From positions 35,691,053 to 35,755,052 of the forward strand of contig CM060732.1 in NCBI GenBank assembly GCA_030704615.1: DNA of 64,000 nt. The letters run 5' to 3'. Numbering within the stretch: position 1 is the first letter of the stretch; each line of letters starts with the position of its first letter. The notes below the pieces were generated by a model. It was not told the origin of the DNA and ran no database searches. It was given only the letters and a program-made list of their open reading frames with translations. Positions 12,244-22,037 of the stretch are shown piece by piece. A program made the translations under genes and the position numbers. The DNA comes from Takakia lepidozioides (Eukaryota > Streptophyta > Takakiopsida > Takakiales > Takakiaceae).

Positions 12244-13400
12244 CTAGCTCATGCATGGATTGCGACTCAATCCATCCGCATCCCGATTGACCAAACCCGG
12301 TCGATGCACAACCTGAAAGTCATACTCCTGGAGTATGAGTGCCCACCGTGCAAGCTTCCCCGTAAGCTTGTCTGACTCCATCAACCACTTGAGTGGCTGG
12401 TGATCCGTGACAAGGGTGAAAAGATTGTCGTATAGATAGCACCTGAAGTGTGCCACAGCCCACACTGCAGCTAAGCACTCTCCCTCATATGAGTTGTACT
12501 TAGCATCTGCAGCGTTGTTCGAGCGGCTAGCATAAGCCACTACGAACTTTCTTCCCTCATCATCCACTTGTGTGAGCACCGCTCCAAGCCCCAGCATGCT
12601 CCAATCCGTATGTAGCTGAAAAGGGACGCCCCCTGATAGGTCGTCTCAGGATAGGCGCCGAGGTCAACCTCGCCTTGAGCTCTTGAAAAGCTCGTTCCTG
12701 CTCATCTTCCCACTGCCACTCCTGGTCCACCTTGGTCAGCTTGGTTAGAGCCTTTGCAATGGTACTAAATCCCTTGACAAACCGTCTATAATAGTTTGCC
12801 AACCCCATGAAAGCTCGAACTCGGCTCACATCCGTGGGGCGTGGAATTTGTGCAATGGCCTCTACCTTAGTCTGCTGTACCCCCAAACCTCCAGGATATA
12901 TCATGTGACCCAGATACTCAATCTGGTTGTGGAAAAACTTGCACTTCCCCGGATGCAACTTCAATCCATGCGCTCTCAAGCGCTCCAATACCACCTAAAG
13001 GTATCTCTCATGCTCGTCCATCGTAACACTAAAGATGATGATGTCATCTATGTAGCACCGAGCAAAGTCCACCCCTGTTAGAATCCTATCCATGACTCTC
13101 TGAAACTCTACAGGAGCATTCTTAAGCCCAAATGGTAAGAACCGCCACTGATATAGGCAATCCTTGCCGTGCTCATTGATCCCCCAGAATGTCGTCTTCT
13201 GCTTGTTCGCCTCCTTGATTGGCAACTGGTGATATCCGGATCGTAAATCCAAAGTGCTAAAGACCTTAGCATGCCCGATGGTATCAAAGATCTCCTCTGG
13301 TGTTGGCATGGCATACTTATCGGACTTGGTCTGATGATTTACAGGCCGGTAATCACCGCACATACTGTCGCGCGGCTTTTACTCACCCATCCCTTCGCTA
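12244..13400 (-). pseudogene. Ty3/gypsy reverse transcriptase and RNase H, broken
   Basis: RT is read from about 13400: MCGDYRPVN, STLDLRSGYHQLPI, the FGLKNAP block and the catalytic YIDD in CYIDDIIIFS. A TAG at 12997-12995 interrupts the frame, after which the thumb region (KCKFFHNQIEYLGHMIYPGG) and the connection to RNase H follow. RNase H (YASRSNNAADAKYNSYEGEC, LVTDHQPLKWL) continues in another frame after about 12600. Spacing and order RT-RNase H-integrase on the minus strand show that it is one pol with the downstream integrase. The 5' part (protease, gag) is missing beyond about 13430, where a different LTR begins. Confidence 0.85.
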
Positions 13401-13475
13401 TTCGAGGCGGAAACTCCAAGATTGAAGAGTTGGAAATCTCTAAGTACTCAGCAATCAGTCATGACCTACAGCTAG

Positions 13476-14243
13476 TGTATCATGGGGGTGTTTCCTATTT
13501 GTTTCCCTTTTGGTATTCATGTTAACTATCTTACCATTGATAATTAAGTATCAGTTTGCTTTATCAATCTATTGGATTCCATCAACTCATCCATTCATTC
13601 CACAGCTTCACTCAGATCTCTCTACACAGTGTGATTGTATCGTAAAAGTATCCGATTATGATTTATCAGGTATCAGGGCGAAGCCATTGTGTCTCTAATC
13701 TACTCTACAATATCATTACAGCCTTGCATATATCAAGCATCTACTCATCATCTCTCTATCTTCACTTCCGTTCTTCATCTCTGCCCGATCCCCTCTCCTC
13801 TATCCCAAGAAGTCCTCCTCCGAATGATGATCTCTCAATTCCCCGTTTCTCCCTTTATCTTCCTATCCGCGGTTCTAACCGTTTCCCTCACTAACCGTCG
13901 TCTGTGAACTAACAGGTTCCCTTCGCAGGTGTTGTTCCCCACAGTCGTTCCCTGTCCTACTCTTCGTTCCCTATGATCGTGACAGCTGTGTCAAGCTGTG
14001 ACTGGCTGTGTGGCTGTGCCGGGCTGTGTCGGTTGTGTCGGTTGTGTCTGCTGTGACGACTGTAACGGGCTGTGTTGGCTGTGTTGGCTGTGTCGGCTGT
14101 GACGACTGTGACGGGCTGTGTAACCCCCCTCTACAGTGCGCTGCTGTCACCCCTAAGGCTCCTGTTGGTCTCAGTCTGTGCAAAAATTAAGGGTACCCTA
14201 CAGATCCCGTATAAGTGTCTAAGTCCCCGACAGTCCTCTAACA
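13476..14243 (-). repeat. Probable 3' LTR (768 bp) with internal CTGTGTCGG minisatellite
   Basis: On the minus strand it begins TGTTAG directly after a strong polypurine tract and ends GATACA, beside the decayed Ty3/gypsy pol; the five bases next to it are GCTAG (13471-13475). About 13990-14120 is an irregular tandem array of CTGTGTCGG/CTGTGACGA-like units. The second LTR was not found, so the boundaries rest on the TG...CA ends and the polypurine tract only. Confidence 0.5.
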
Positions 14244-14246
14244 TTA

Positions 14247-14262
14247 CCCCTTCCCCCCCTCA
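14247..14262 (-). other. Polypurine tract upstream of the 768-bp LTR
   Basis: The minus strand reads TGAGGGGGGGAAGGGG, four bases before the LTR start. It begins 20 bases after the stop codon of the 584-aa ORF, tying that ORF to the LTR as one element. Confidence 0.65.
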
Positions 14263-14282
14263 AAAAGCCGTGTCCTCACGGT

Positions 14283-16037
14283 TTACTGATTTCGACTAGC
14301 AAACCTTTGTGAGTGAGCACCTTCTTGACGTTGAGAGTTTCGTGGCGGACTGTGTGTACGAGCCCGAGGTCTGTCTCTGGTTGACGTAGATGGTTGATCA
14401 CTACCTGGATAAGTGAGGCCCTCTAGAGGCTGATATCGAGGTAACCTTTCCGGCATAGGAGACCCCCGTCGCTTCTTCTCTGCCATCTGAATTGCATAGT
14501 CTTCTCCCATGTCAAAAGAATTCTGTGAAGAAACAGTTGTATCAGAATCCTCATCGCCTCTCAGGTGTTTTAATTTTCGAACTTTTTGTGGAATCATCTG
14601 GGGCATACAATGCTGTCCTACCATGTCTGGAAGTTTGTATTTTACAACTTGGTGTAACCGCTGAACAGCAAAATTGGTGTAGACACTGAGCTCCTTGTCT
14701 GTCCAGGTGAGTGGGGTACCAATTACTGGTGCAGCGTGCAAGTATTTCCATGCCACATGTCCCTTATAGAAAATGTCATCAATGCCGAATTTCTGTGTTG
14801 ACAAATGGTTGCAGGCTGCTTGAAACCATGAACGAATTTGAGAATCCTTTTGCATCATAACTTTTGGGTCATATAGGTACATATGAGGTGGCACCGAAGG
14901 TAATACCCAATGATCTCCACTGGAATAACTCAGAAAGCGTGTTTGCATCTTTTGTTGCTCAATGTGGTAACGTACCAGAAAACAAGCAGCGTAGTATAAC
15001 CCGCACCCCATGACAATACTTGCTATCTCCTTGGTCTTGGTATAAATGAGTCCATGTACAACCTGGAAAGCAATCAATTCCCTCAACATGGTACCTGCTT
15101 CGTGCCAGTATTGTGCAAAGTGATGATCTTCAATATGTCGATTGTTCGGAAGAACTTTAGTCCTAGTTGCCACTGGCAGCCATATACGCATGATTTGGTA
15201 GTAATGTGCGAATGACTGCGGAGGACTAAATTCTTTCCAAGCCAAATCCAACATGATGGGAATTTGGTTGAAGGGCATAATCATAGCCCTACTGTACTCC
15301 CTGGCAGCTGGAGTTTTAGGTGGGTTAAAAGCGGCATTGCCCCATACCTCCGGCTGTGGTGGCTGTGGTGTGGTTGTAGTAACCACAGGTTCAGCTACTG
15401 GTACAGTGACTTGTTGTGGTGGTGGTGGTACTGGCTCTTGTATCATTGGCATCTCCTGCACCTCCTGTGAAGACTGAAAAGCCAAAGTTCTGGCTTGTAA
15501 ATAAGAAGCCATTAGCTGTTCCTGAGGGATATAGACTCTTTTGTCGATGTTTGAAGTGAGGTCTTCCACTTGAGTCTGCAGTCCGTCTACATCCTCTTGT
15601 AACTCTGCTATCCTACTATAGACATTGTCTATAGTAGTTGTGGCAATGTTCTGCACCTGCAGCCTGAGCTCATTCATCTCGCTTTGGGTGAGCTTTCGTG
15701 GTGCTTTGCCCTCTACTGGCCCTTGTGCTAACCAGACCTGCATAAGGCTGTTATCCACCAAGTTGCTTGTGGTTCCCCTGAGAGTTTGCTCCTCTCTTAG
15801 CTTGTACAATTCCAACTGCTGTTGTAAAGCCTCCATGCGCTTCGCCTGAGGTTCAACCAATTGCGCATAAGCAACAAGTAGATTATTGGCTTCCTTCCAA
15901 GCCTTGTTATTGACTGCGATTTCATTTCTATTGGCCATGATGGTTTGTTGCAACTCCACAATGTGCTTCTCTTTATCAGCTTCAATCTGCCTGTATTGCT
16001 TGAAAGTATCTTCATTGCGACAGATTGTATTCTTCAT
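14283..16037 (-). CDS. Unrecognised 584-aa protein of an LTR element (candidate gag-only or 3' accessory ORF)
   Basis: A single uninterrupted ATG-to-stop frame, the longest in the window. Residues about 1-100 and 130-190 look like coiled coil (QIEADKEKHIVELQQT; NVYSRIAELQEDVDGLQTQV). About 195-235 is Pro/Gln/Val-rich. About 240-490 is a globular region rich in aromatic residues (PFNQIPIMLDLAWKEF, HHFAQYWHEAGTMLRELIAF). The last 60 residues are Arg/Ser/Pro-rich and basic. There is no CCHC knuckle, protease, RT or membrane segment. A polypurine tract and LTR follow at once, so it belongs to an LTR element, either as the gag of a non-autonomous (TR-GAG-like) element or as an extra ORF between a lost pol and the 3' LTR. 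The coiled-coil/core/basic-tail layout suits a nucleic-acid-binding structural protein. No family was recognised. Confidence 0.6.
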   Translation of the reverse strand: MKNTICRNEDTFKQYRQIEADKEKHIVELQQTIMANRNEIAVNNKAWKEANNLLVAYAQLVEPQAKRMEALQQQLELYKLREEQTLRGTTSNLVDNSLMQVWLAQGPVEGKAPRKLTQSEMNELRLQVQNIATTTIDNVYSRIAELQEDVDGLQTQVEDLTSNIDKRVYIPQEQLMASYLQARTLAFQSSQEVQEMPMIQEPVPPPPQQVTVPVAEPVVTTTTPQPPQPEVWGNAAFNPPKTPAAREYSRAMIMPFNQIPIMLDLAWKEFSPPQSFAHYYQIMRIWLPVATRTKVLPNNRHIEDHHFAQYWHEAGTMLRELIAFQVVHGLIYTKTKEIASIVMGCGLYYAACFLVRYHIEQQKMQTRFLSYSSGDHWVLPSVPPHMYLYDPKVMMQKDSQIRSWFQAACNHLSTQKFGIDDIFYKGHVAWKYLHAAPVIGTPLTWTDKELSVYTNFAVQRLHQVVKYKLPDMVGQHCMPQMIPQKVRKLKHLRGDEDSDTTVSSQNSFDMGEDYAIQMAEKKRRGSPMPERLPRYQPLEGLTYPGSDQPSTSTRDRPRARTHSPPRNSQRQEGAHSQRFASRNQ

Positions 16038-16299
16038 ATCGACAATGGTTGTAGGGTATGTCTTCTTGTACTTACTGGAGCTGTTTGTCCCGTAGGTTAT
16101 GTTTACTCCCGCAAGGTCCCCTAAATCCCCAACGTCCCGATCTTATCAGATGAACCATCACGAATCTTATGTGTCTTATATGTTAATTAATTACTTCATT
16201 GATATGATAATTACTACCATTGTGCATTTCCTTGCTTCTTGTTGCTCTGTTCTGGTCTGCCTTGCTATGCTTCACTGAATTGTTATTTGTGTCCACCAG

Positions 16300-17684
16300 A
16301 ATTGATTGAAAATTCTGGAGTATGGTTCAATTCTATGCTGCGGCCTCAGCCTATCAAGCTCCCACAAAACTCTTGTGAGCTAACAGCATCATTGTTTCGT
16401 ACGGATCACGGAAAGCTTCCTGTGTCCAAAATTACCTACTTGAGAGTCCAACACGAGTTGCCCCCTCAGGCATTGGACTTGATCATGGAGGCAAATGATT
16501 CAGCGCTCCCTCTGAGGCTATCAAATTTGTTGATTGCCGATGTTGAAACTCCAGTATCAAAGAAGGACGTATCCATATTTGTGGGTTATTGTTTTAAGAC
16601 GGTATTCTCTTTGTATGACCGGTACTGCCAGCCTGCTTTGAATGCCAAGCTTTTGCTCAATACTTCTGAAAAGAAGACAGGTACTTCTAACACCGAAACT
16701 ATTGGAAAACAGCTGAGGCATGACATGCTTGGAATTGCCGGTGGATGCACTTTTCTGGTTGGTGAGGACAAGCTGGCCGGCTTAGCTGCTGCTGAAGAGG
16801 ATATTTTGAGAAAGATGAGGCCACTTAGTGCGACATTTATGGGGACATTCAATTCATTCTCGCCTATACCGCAGCAGGCACAGACTTCCAATGGGTTTAT
16901 ATCAACAAGGATGGAAAGACGGCAGCTTGAATCAAGCCATGTCTTAATGTCACGAAGCTTTATGACCGCCTCTTGTTGTTAGTCAGCCTTGGCAATGCCT
17001 ATGAGATCATGAAGAAGATGGTGGAGTCAATCCCGGAAGTACCAGGCCGGCGGGCAATGTTTTCTGAAGAAGCATGTGGGGATAGGACGATATACTTTCT
17101 GCCGAGCAGTGTTCGGAAGGCAATAAGGAACTTCCCAAGGTATTGTATTGAGAAAAGGCCCTGTTGAACTGATTCGGCAGGCCTACAATGTTGCACGAGG
17201 GGTCTATTCTCTTCCGCAGGTAATTTCAGATCCTGAAATGGATCGTAGAGGTACTTATAATATTGAGATCAGTCCGCTGGGCTACTCCCCGATGTTGAGG
17301 TCGGAGAACGATATGAAGTTGTTGGCTCGGGACGTGTTAAAGGCTTTGTCTGTCCTGCATGCGGTAAACCTCGTCCAAAGGGATATCCGGTTGCCCAATA
17401 TTGTGCAGGTTTCAGCGGAGGGGTTCATGCTCATAGACCTTGAAACGGTAGCTGAATCTCCATTCAAATTGCCAGAAACATTTGAGCCTTTTGCTGATTG
17501 GAGCAAGGCCATGTTGGAGGACGGCCACTACACTCCCCAGTCAGATTTGTATCAGCTGGGAGTACTTCTGCAATCCCGACATAGCGGTACTGCTCAGAGG
17601 TTTATTAGCAGTCTTATGTCTAAGCAGTGGACTGCAGTGGAGGCATTGAAAGATGCTTGGTTATCTCCTGTACAAATTACATGA
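16300..17684 (+). pseudogene. Protein-kinase-like gene (possibly Crinkler-associated type), frame-broken
   Basis: Three coding blocks follow in different frames: 16300-16855 (unrecognised, ends before LRKMRPLSATFMG), about 16850-17130 (QFILAYTAAGTDFQWVYINK, YDRLLLLVSLGNAYEIMKKM) and 17148-17684. The last has kinase C-lobe features: a catalytic loop QRDIRLPNI (H of HRD replaced by Q, Asp and Asn kept), LIDLE in the DFG position, and SDLYQLGVLL like the alpha-F Asp segment. No glycine-rich loop is visible. The layout resembles the large family of atypical kinases in plants and fungi that often accompany Crinkler-type N-termini. At least one in-frame TGA (near 16950) and two frame changes suggest a pseudogene, although some breaks could be undetected introns. 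Confidence 0.5.
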
Positions 17685-17689
17685 AACTG

Positions 17690-19080
17690 TAGAGGCTGAC
17701 TCCATTGGCTACACCTGAAGTTATTTGGTAAAATGCGGGAGGCTAAAAGAAAGCCTTTCTTATACAGGGAGAGTCCCTTGATCTGGCAGCTCGCTGGTTA
17801 TCTCATTTCCCCCCTGAATTCTGTATTGTAAGTCCTAGTACTCGATAAATACTTTGATAAATGTAGCCGAGCCCTCGGGAGTTGTCAATTTGCATTAGTA
17901 TCCAACTTTTGAAAAGTGGTGGTGAAGCTGTATATATTATAAAACTTTTGATCCAGACAAAATTGGTGTAGAGAGATTTTGGGTTTTCTCGTCGCATCAC
18001 CAGCAGTGAAGATGGCAAGAGAGAGCGTGCACAGCTGAAAGCCGTGTTGGGACAGTTTTCTGGTTTTCCTTGGTCCCGTTTTAATGGAGACAAAACCGGC
18101 CAGCTTTCTGACAGGGGGGCAATGAGGCACTCTAGAAAGGCGCACTCTGATTGAGTCATGTCTAGTCTGCTGAGTATTGCTACAAAGAACTGAGCTGTAT
18201 GATCCGCGATGGTCTTGTATAGGTAGGATTTTATTTCTGGTAATTGCATACACTGATACATTCGTATTTGGTAAACTGTACGGTGACAGTTCAGTACGTG
18301 TAAGAGATATACACAAAGATCTTTAACCCTTGAGTGCCCTGAGCTGTTTTGGAGAAACCGAAGTTTCTCAGAGCCACTTTGGGTAGAGTCACTTTAGGTT
18401 GAGCAGTTTCTGTGGAAAAATTGACTATTATTAGGATTAGACTAACCAGGAAGCTAGCATTGACTACAGTATTGTATGTTTGTAACAGATTCCCCTTTCC
18501 CTGTTTCAGTCAATTGTACACAACTAGGATGTCACTGGCTACTTTCTGACTACCAAGCTCCTACTTGGAGTCGTCATATTTAGAGTAGAATATCATCTCC
18601 GCCAACTCCTGCAGACACGAACAAGAGAACTGTATCTGTTTGCCAGAAATTATGGGTGGCTCTCCTGCTTCCACTGCATGCTTTTCCAGCTCCTCAAACC
18701 CGACTTTCCCATCCTGCAAAGCAAACCAGATCAATATGAGAATATGTTTATCACGATCGCCCCTACAGCCCTTGCGTATAGGAGGCCATCTACTCCTGGG
18801 TTAGGAGGCACGGAAATAGGGTCATGTGAAGTTGGAATGTGGCACGAGTGGACTCGTCATAGCAATGAAATGCAACATTTTATTGCAAATTTTGTGGCAA
18901 GCCACATCTATACAAGTTTGTCTTAACTGTCATAGCCGGAATGGGCACTACTCTCCCACACCCTCCGAGGAACTTGCCCCACCTTCCTCCTCATCCCCCC
19001 CATCCTCCGAGCTATGAGATGCATCAGTTCCACTATGCCTCTCAAAAATTCCGTCATCTCCTTGGGGGACTGTCCACCTC
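17690..19080. other. No gene recognised
   Basis: Only short open frames without resemblance to known families are present between the kinase-like pseudogene and the next transposon zone. No inverted repeats or tandem arrays stood out. Confidence 0.4.
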
Positions 19081-19085
19081 ACCTC

Positions 19086-19463
19086 CTAGGAATCTTCTGC
19101 CTCTTCTCCCCCACTTTCCTCAGCAGAATCCAAGACAAATCTACGAGCCTGACGGGCTCTAATAGCTGTTGCCTCCTCCCTCATCTTCATTTTCTTGAGG
19201 CTTGCCTCATCTAAAATCTGCTGTACACGACTAGGTTCGGAAGACCTCCTAATGGACATCGAAGCAAGTCGGGCAACATAAGTAGGAAGGATGTAGTCCC
19301 TTTCTGGACTAGGCATGAAATCCCCCCTGGCAAAAAAAGGCACGTTCCTCCTGCCCATGAACTGCGGTGTAGACGTCCCTCCTGCAGTACTTGGCATCTT
19401 GCAGTAAGAACAAATCCACTTTAAGAATGTCAATACCAGCAGAAGCAAAAAAAGGTCTTTCAA
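19086..19463 (-). CDS. Hypothetical 125-codon ORF, charged C-terminus
   Basis: The likely coding part starts at the internal Met (MPSTAGGTSTPQFMGRRN) and ends in an acidic tail (SAEESGGEEAEDS) after a charged helix (KKMKMREEATAIRARQARR). Another minus-strand frame at 19526-19783 is similarly acidic (EDEASSEDEEESEKEQGE), so both may be exons of one gene or of an element. No function is proposed. Confidence 0.25.
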   Translation of the reverse strand: MKDLFLLLLVLTFLKWICSYCKMPSTAGGTSTPQFMGRRNVPFFARGDFMPSPERDYILPTYVARLASMSIRRSSEPSRVQQILDEASLKKMKMREEATAIRARQARRFVLDSAEESGGEEAEDS

Positions 19464-19739
19464 TAAAATAAGAGAGCGAAGGGAGGTGCCTCACGAAATC
19501 AGGAGGCAACTTACAATGCGACCACTCACTCGTAAACCGGGGGCTCCTCGGCCTCGATCCCAACTTGTACCTCCCCCTGCTCCTTCTCGGATTCTTCCTC
19601 ATCCTCCGAGGATGCCTCGTCCTCTTTCGGCAGACGTTCAGCCGCTGCAAGTTCGGAGTTGTGGAGGGCAGTATGCCCCCCGTACCTATCGCTGCCACTG
19701 CCCCCACCACAGGGGCAGCCCCTCCTGCGTCCCGACCCT

Positions 19740-20104
19740 CTGCCCTCAAGGCAAAGGGCCGCGACAAAGAGCACCTGGAGCACCTAAAAAGGGTGTTCCA
19801 GAAATTGCGGGAAGGGAAGCTGTATGCCAAAGCTTCAAAGTGCGAATTTGGGGTCACAAAAGTAGAGTTCCTAGGGCATGTGATTACACAGGATGGGATC
19901 AAAATGGATGACAGAAAGGTGAGGGCAATCTTGGACTGGGAGCCTCCGACTTCGGTCCTGGGAGTGAGATCCTTCCTAGAGCTCGCCTCCTATTACCGAA
20001 AGTATGTGAGAAATTTTGCCAAGATCGCGGGGCCGCTGTCGGATCTTCTGTGTAAATCCAAGGTATGGGTATGGAACACCTTTTGTGGCCAAGCTTTTGT
20101 CTAG
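19740..20104 (+). mobile_element. Ty3/gypsy RT thumb fragment
   Basis: The frame from about 19750 reads HLKRVFQKLREGKLYAKASK, then CEFGVTKVEFLGHVITQDG and RSFLELASYYRKYVRNFA, the standard region between the YxDD palm and RNase H of Ty3/gypsy RT. It starts and stops abruptly; the 20105-20718 LTR region follows. It is a broken fragment from an element distinct from both other RTs in the window. Confidence 0.75.
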
Positions 20105-20718
20105 TAGTGCCCAAGGCACTCATAGAGGCGGAGACGATCACTAGGTGGAGCCCCGCACACCGGGTTGCGGTGGGGGTGGCTCCACAAAGGGTGGTGGTAG
20201 CTTAGCAGGACTTAGTGGGGGTGGCATATGACTCACCATGGGGCGGAGACCTTGTGGTGGGAGTCGTGGGGAGTCTTGGGACTCATCACGGTCCAATGGG
20301 ACCGTGGTGGGTGGGCCAAGACTCACCGCGACTCATCACCGGGAATCGAGGGTCTTCGTGGTGGTTCGCCATAAAATGGCGTGGTTGTTTGTGAAACCCC
20401 TGCGGATAGTCACAGAAGTATATATAGGGAGTAGTAACCCCGAGAACGGTGCAAGCCTGTTGGTGACCAAAAACTAGTGAGTAAGCGTGCGAGCCGGAAA
20501 GCGACCAAGAAGTGGGGAGCTATTCCGGACTGCCATCTACCAAAGGGAATTTCCCAAATTGGTGGAGGGTCTTTTGGAAGAGTAAAGGGGGACCTTTATG
20601 TCCCGGTGAGCAGCCGAAACTCCGAGTTGGCCCGGCGGCCAGGTTGGGAGTTAGGCGCGCGTATCAAAGCGAGTAACTATGACTTGAAGGGGAACTTACT
20701 GAAGTGAGGTGCGCGACA
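20105..20718 (+). repeat. 5' LTR region with TATA box
   Basis: The end of the LTR is fixed by the primer binding site two bases downstream (LTR ends ...GCGCGACA at 20718). A TATA element (TATATATA, 20419-20426) lies about 300 bp before the end. The part 20160-20345 is rich in GTGG and ACTCACC words. The start could not be defined; it lies between the RT fragment end and about 20160. Confidence 0.6.
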
Positions 20719-20720
20719 CT

Positions 20721-20733
20721 TGGTATCAGAGCC
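20721..20733 (+). other. Primer binding site for initiator Met tRNA
   Basis: TGGTATCAGAGCC is the classic plant LTR-retrotransposon PBS, complementary to the 3' end of tRNA-iMet. It separates the LTR from the gag relic that starts at 20774. Confidence 0.9.
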
Positions 20734-20773
20734 TACAGTTCAGTACGCGATCGTCCTTAGGATCGGCCTCATC

Positions 20774-21425
20774 ATGGGGTCGGGCAAGCCAAAGCGAAAG
20801 CGGAACGGCCCGAAAGATGATGATCTTAGTGAGCCCGATGGGGGCGACGTGTCACCGAAGCGGCCATTTGAGGAAGCGATGCATGCTTTTGAAAACGAGG
20901 CCGCTCAAGAACGGGAGGAATCTGAGGAGTCAGAGCCCGAGGAATTCTAGAGAGCTCCGACAGACCAACAGATGCCTCCCACGCCAGCAGCATTTTGGGA
21001 AGGGTTGTTGGCGCAGTTTGGCGGGACGTTGAAAGACATGTTGAAGGCGGCTAATGCCACTTCCACTAAAGCAAAGTTAAAGGTGAAGCCTAAAGAACCC
21101 GACACCTTCGAGGGCGTCTGAAATCAGAAGGCACTCAACACCTGACTCTTGGAGCTAGAGCAGTACTTCCGGGCGGCCAAGTTGAGTGACAAGGATCGGG
21201 TGGAAGTGGCTCCCACCTATTTGAGGGGCTACGATCAACAATGGTGGCAGAAACGCCTTCACGACCGAGGTCCAAACCCGGAAACCTTGAACTGGAGTGG
21301 GTTCAAGGAACTAATGAAGAGACATTTTGTGCCCCTCAATGCGTCCTGGCTCGCTCGGGACAAGATGAGGAATCTGAAGCAAACGGATGACATTCGGGGA
21401 TATGTTCAAGCTTTCAATGCGGGAT
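20774..21425 (+). pseudogene. Ty3/gypsy gag, with three in-frame stops and a truncated end
   Basis: An ATG at 20774 opens a frame that, through stops TAG (20948-20950), TGA (about 21119) and TGA (about 21143), keeps the retrotransposon gag signature: YFRAAKLSDKDRVEVAPTYL, QQWWQKRL, FKELMKRHFVPLNASWLARD, LRNLKQTDDIRGYVQAF. All stops are in the same frame with no indel, as expected of point decay in methylated DNA. At about 21425 similarity ends and no zinc knuckle, protease or pol follows. Gag would form the retrotransposon particle. Confidence 0.8.
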
Positions 21426-21554
21426 CCTTTGTTTTCTTGCATGATTGCTTCACCCATGCCTTTCAGACATGCCAAAGGCAGAGGAAAATGGGTACTCCTT
21501 CAAAAACAATTCTGCACAACACACATGGTACACATTAGAGTCTTGGGATCGGAC

Positions 21555-22030
21555 TGCAATGGTGGACTGTCGGAGTGGACGGTAACAGCGACCTGTATCA
21601 GCGGGCAGAGCCACTGGACTCGCCCAGTGGACAGTACAATGTGCTGGAATAACCCCATTGGATTACCCATTGGACTTCCCCTAGCTAGGACTGGGGCAGC
21701 GGACTGCATCAACGGACTGCCCCATTGGACTGCCACAGCGGACTGCCGAACGGACTTGCCAGGGACTGCCGAGTGGACTTGGCAGCGGACGGCCGACCCC
21801 AGGGACTGCTGAGTGGACTTGCTAGCGGACTTGACAGCGGACTGCCGAGCGGACTTGCCGGGAACTGCCAGCAGACTTGCCAGGGGACTGATGAGCGGAC
21901 TTGACAGCGGACTACCAGTGGATTTGCCCAACGAACTGCCATCGGGTTTCGCCACAGAAGTCTGCCAGTGGACTGTAGCAATGGACTGATGTAGTGGACC
22001 TCGACAATGGACCGGTGCTGTGGACCAACA
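21555..22030 (+). repeat. Degenerate GGACT-rich minisatellite
   Basis: An irregular tandem array of short units of the type GCGGACTTGCCAG / GGACTGCCGAGT fills about 475 bp. It starts where the gag relic ends and runs to the splice donor closing the last visible exon of the Mutator-like transposase, so it occupies that gene's next intron. A related array lies at the other side of the transposase (23860-23975), same orientation. Confidence 0.75.
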
Positions 22031-22037
22031 GACTTAC

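Noticed and set aside
13667-13680. GGTATCAGGGCGAAG on the plus strand, similar to an initiator-Met PBS
   Set aside because: It differs from the consensus, lies inside what looks like a minus-strand LTR, and no gag follows on the plus strand.
15253-15477. Plus-strand Gly/Cys-rich open frame
   Set aside because: It is the shadow of the Pro/Val/Gln-rich segment of the 584-aa minus-strand ORF.
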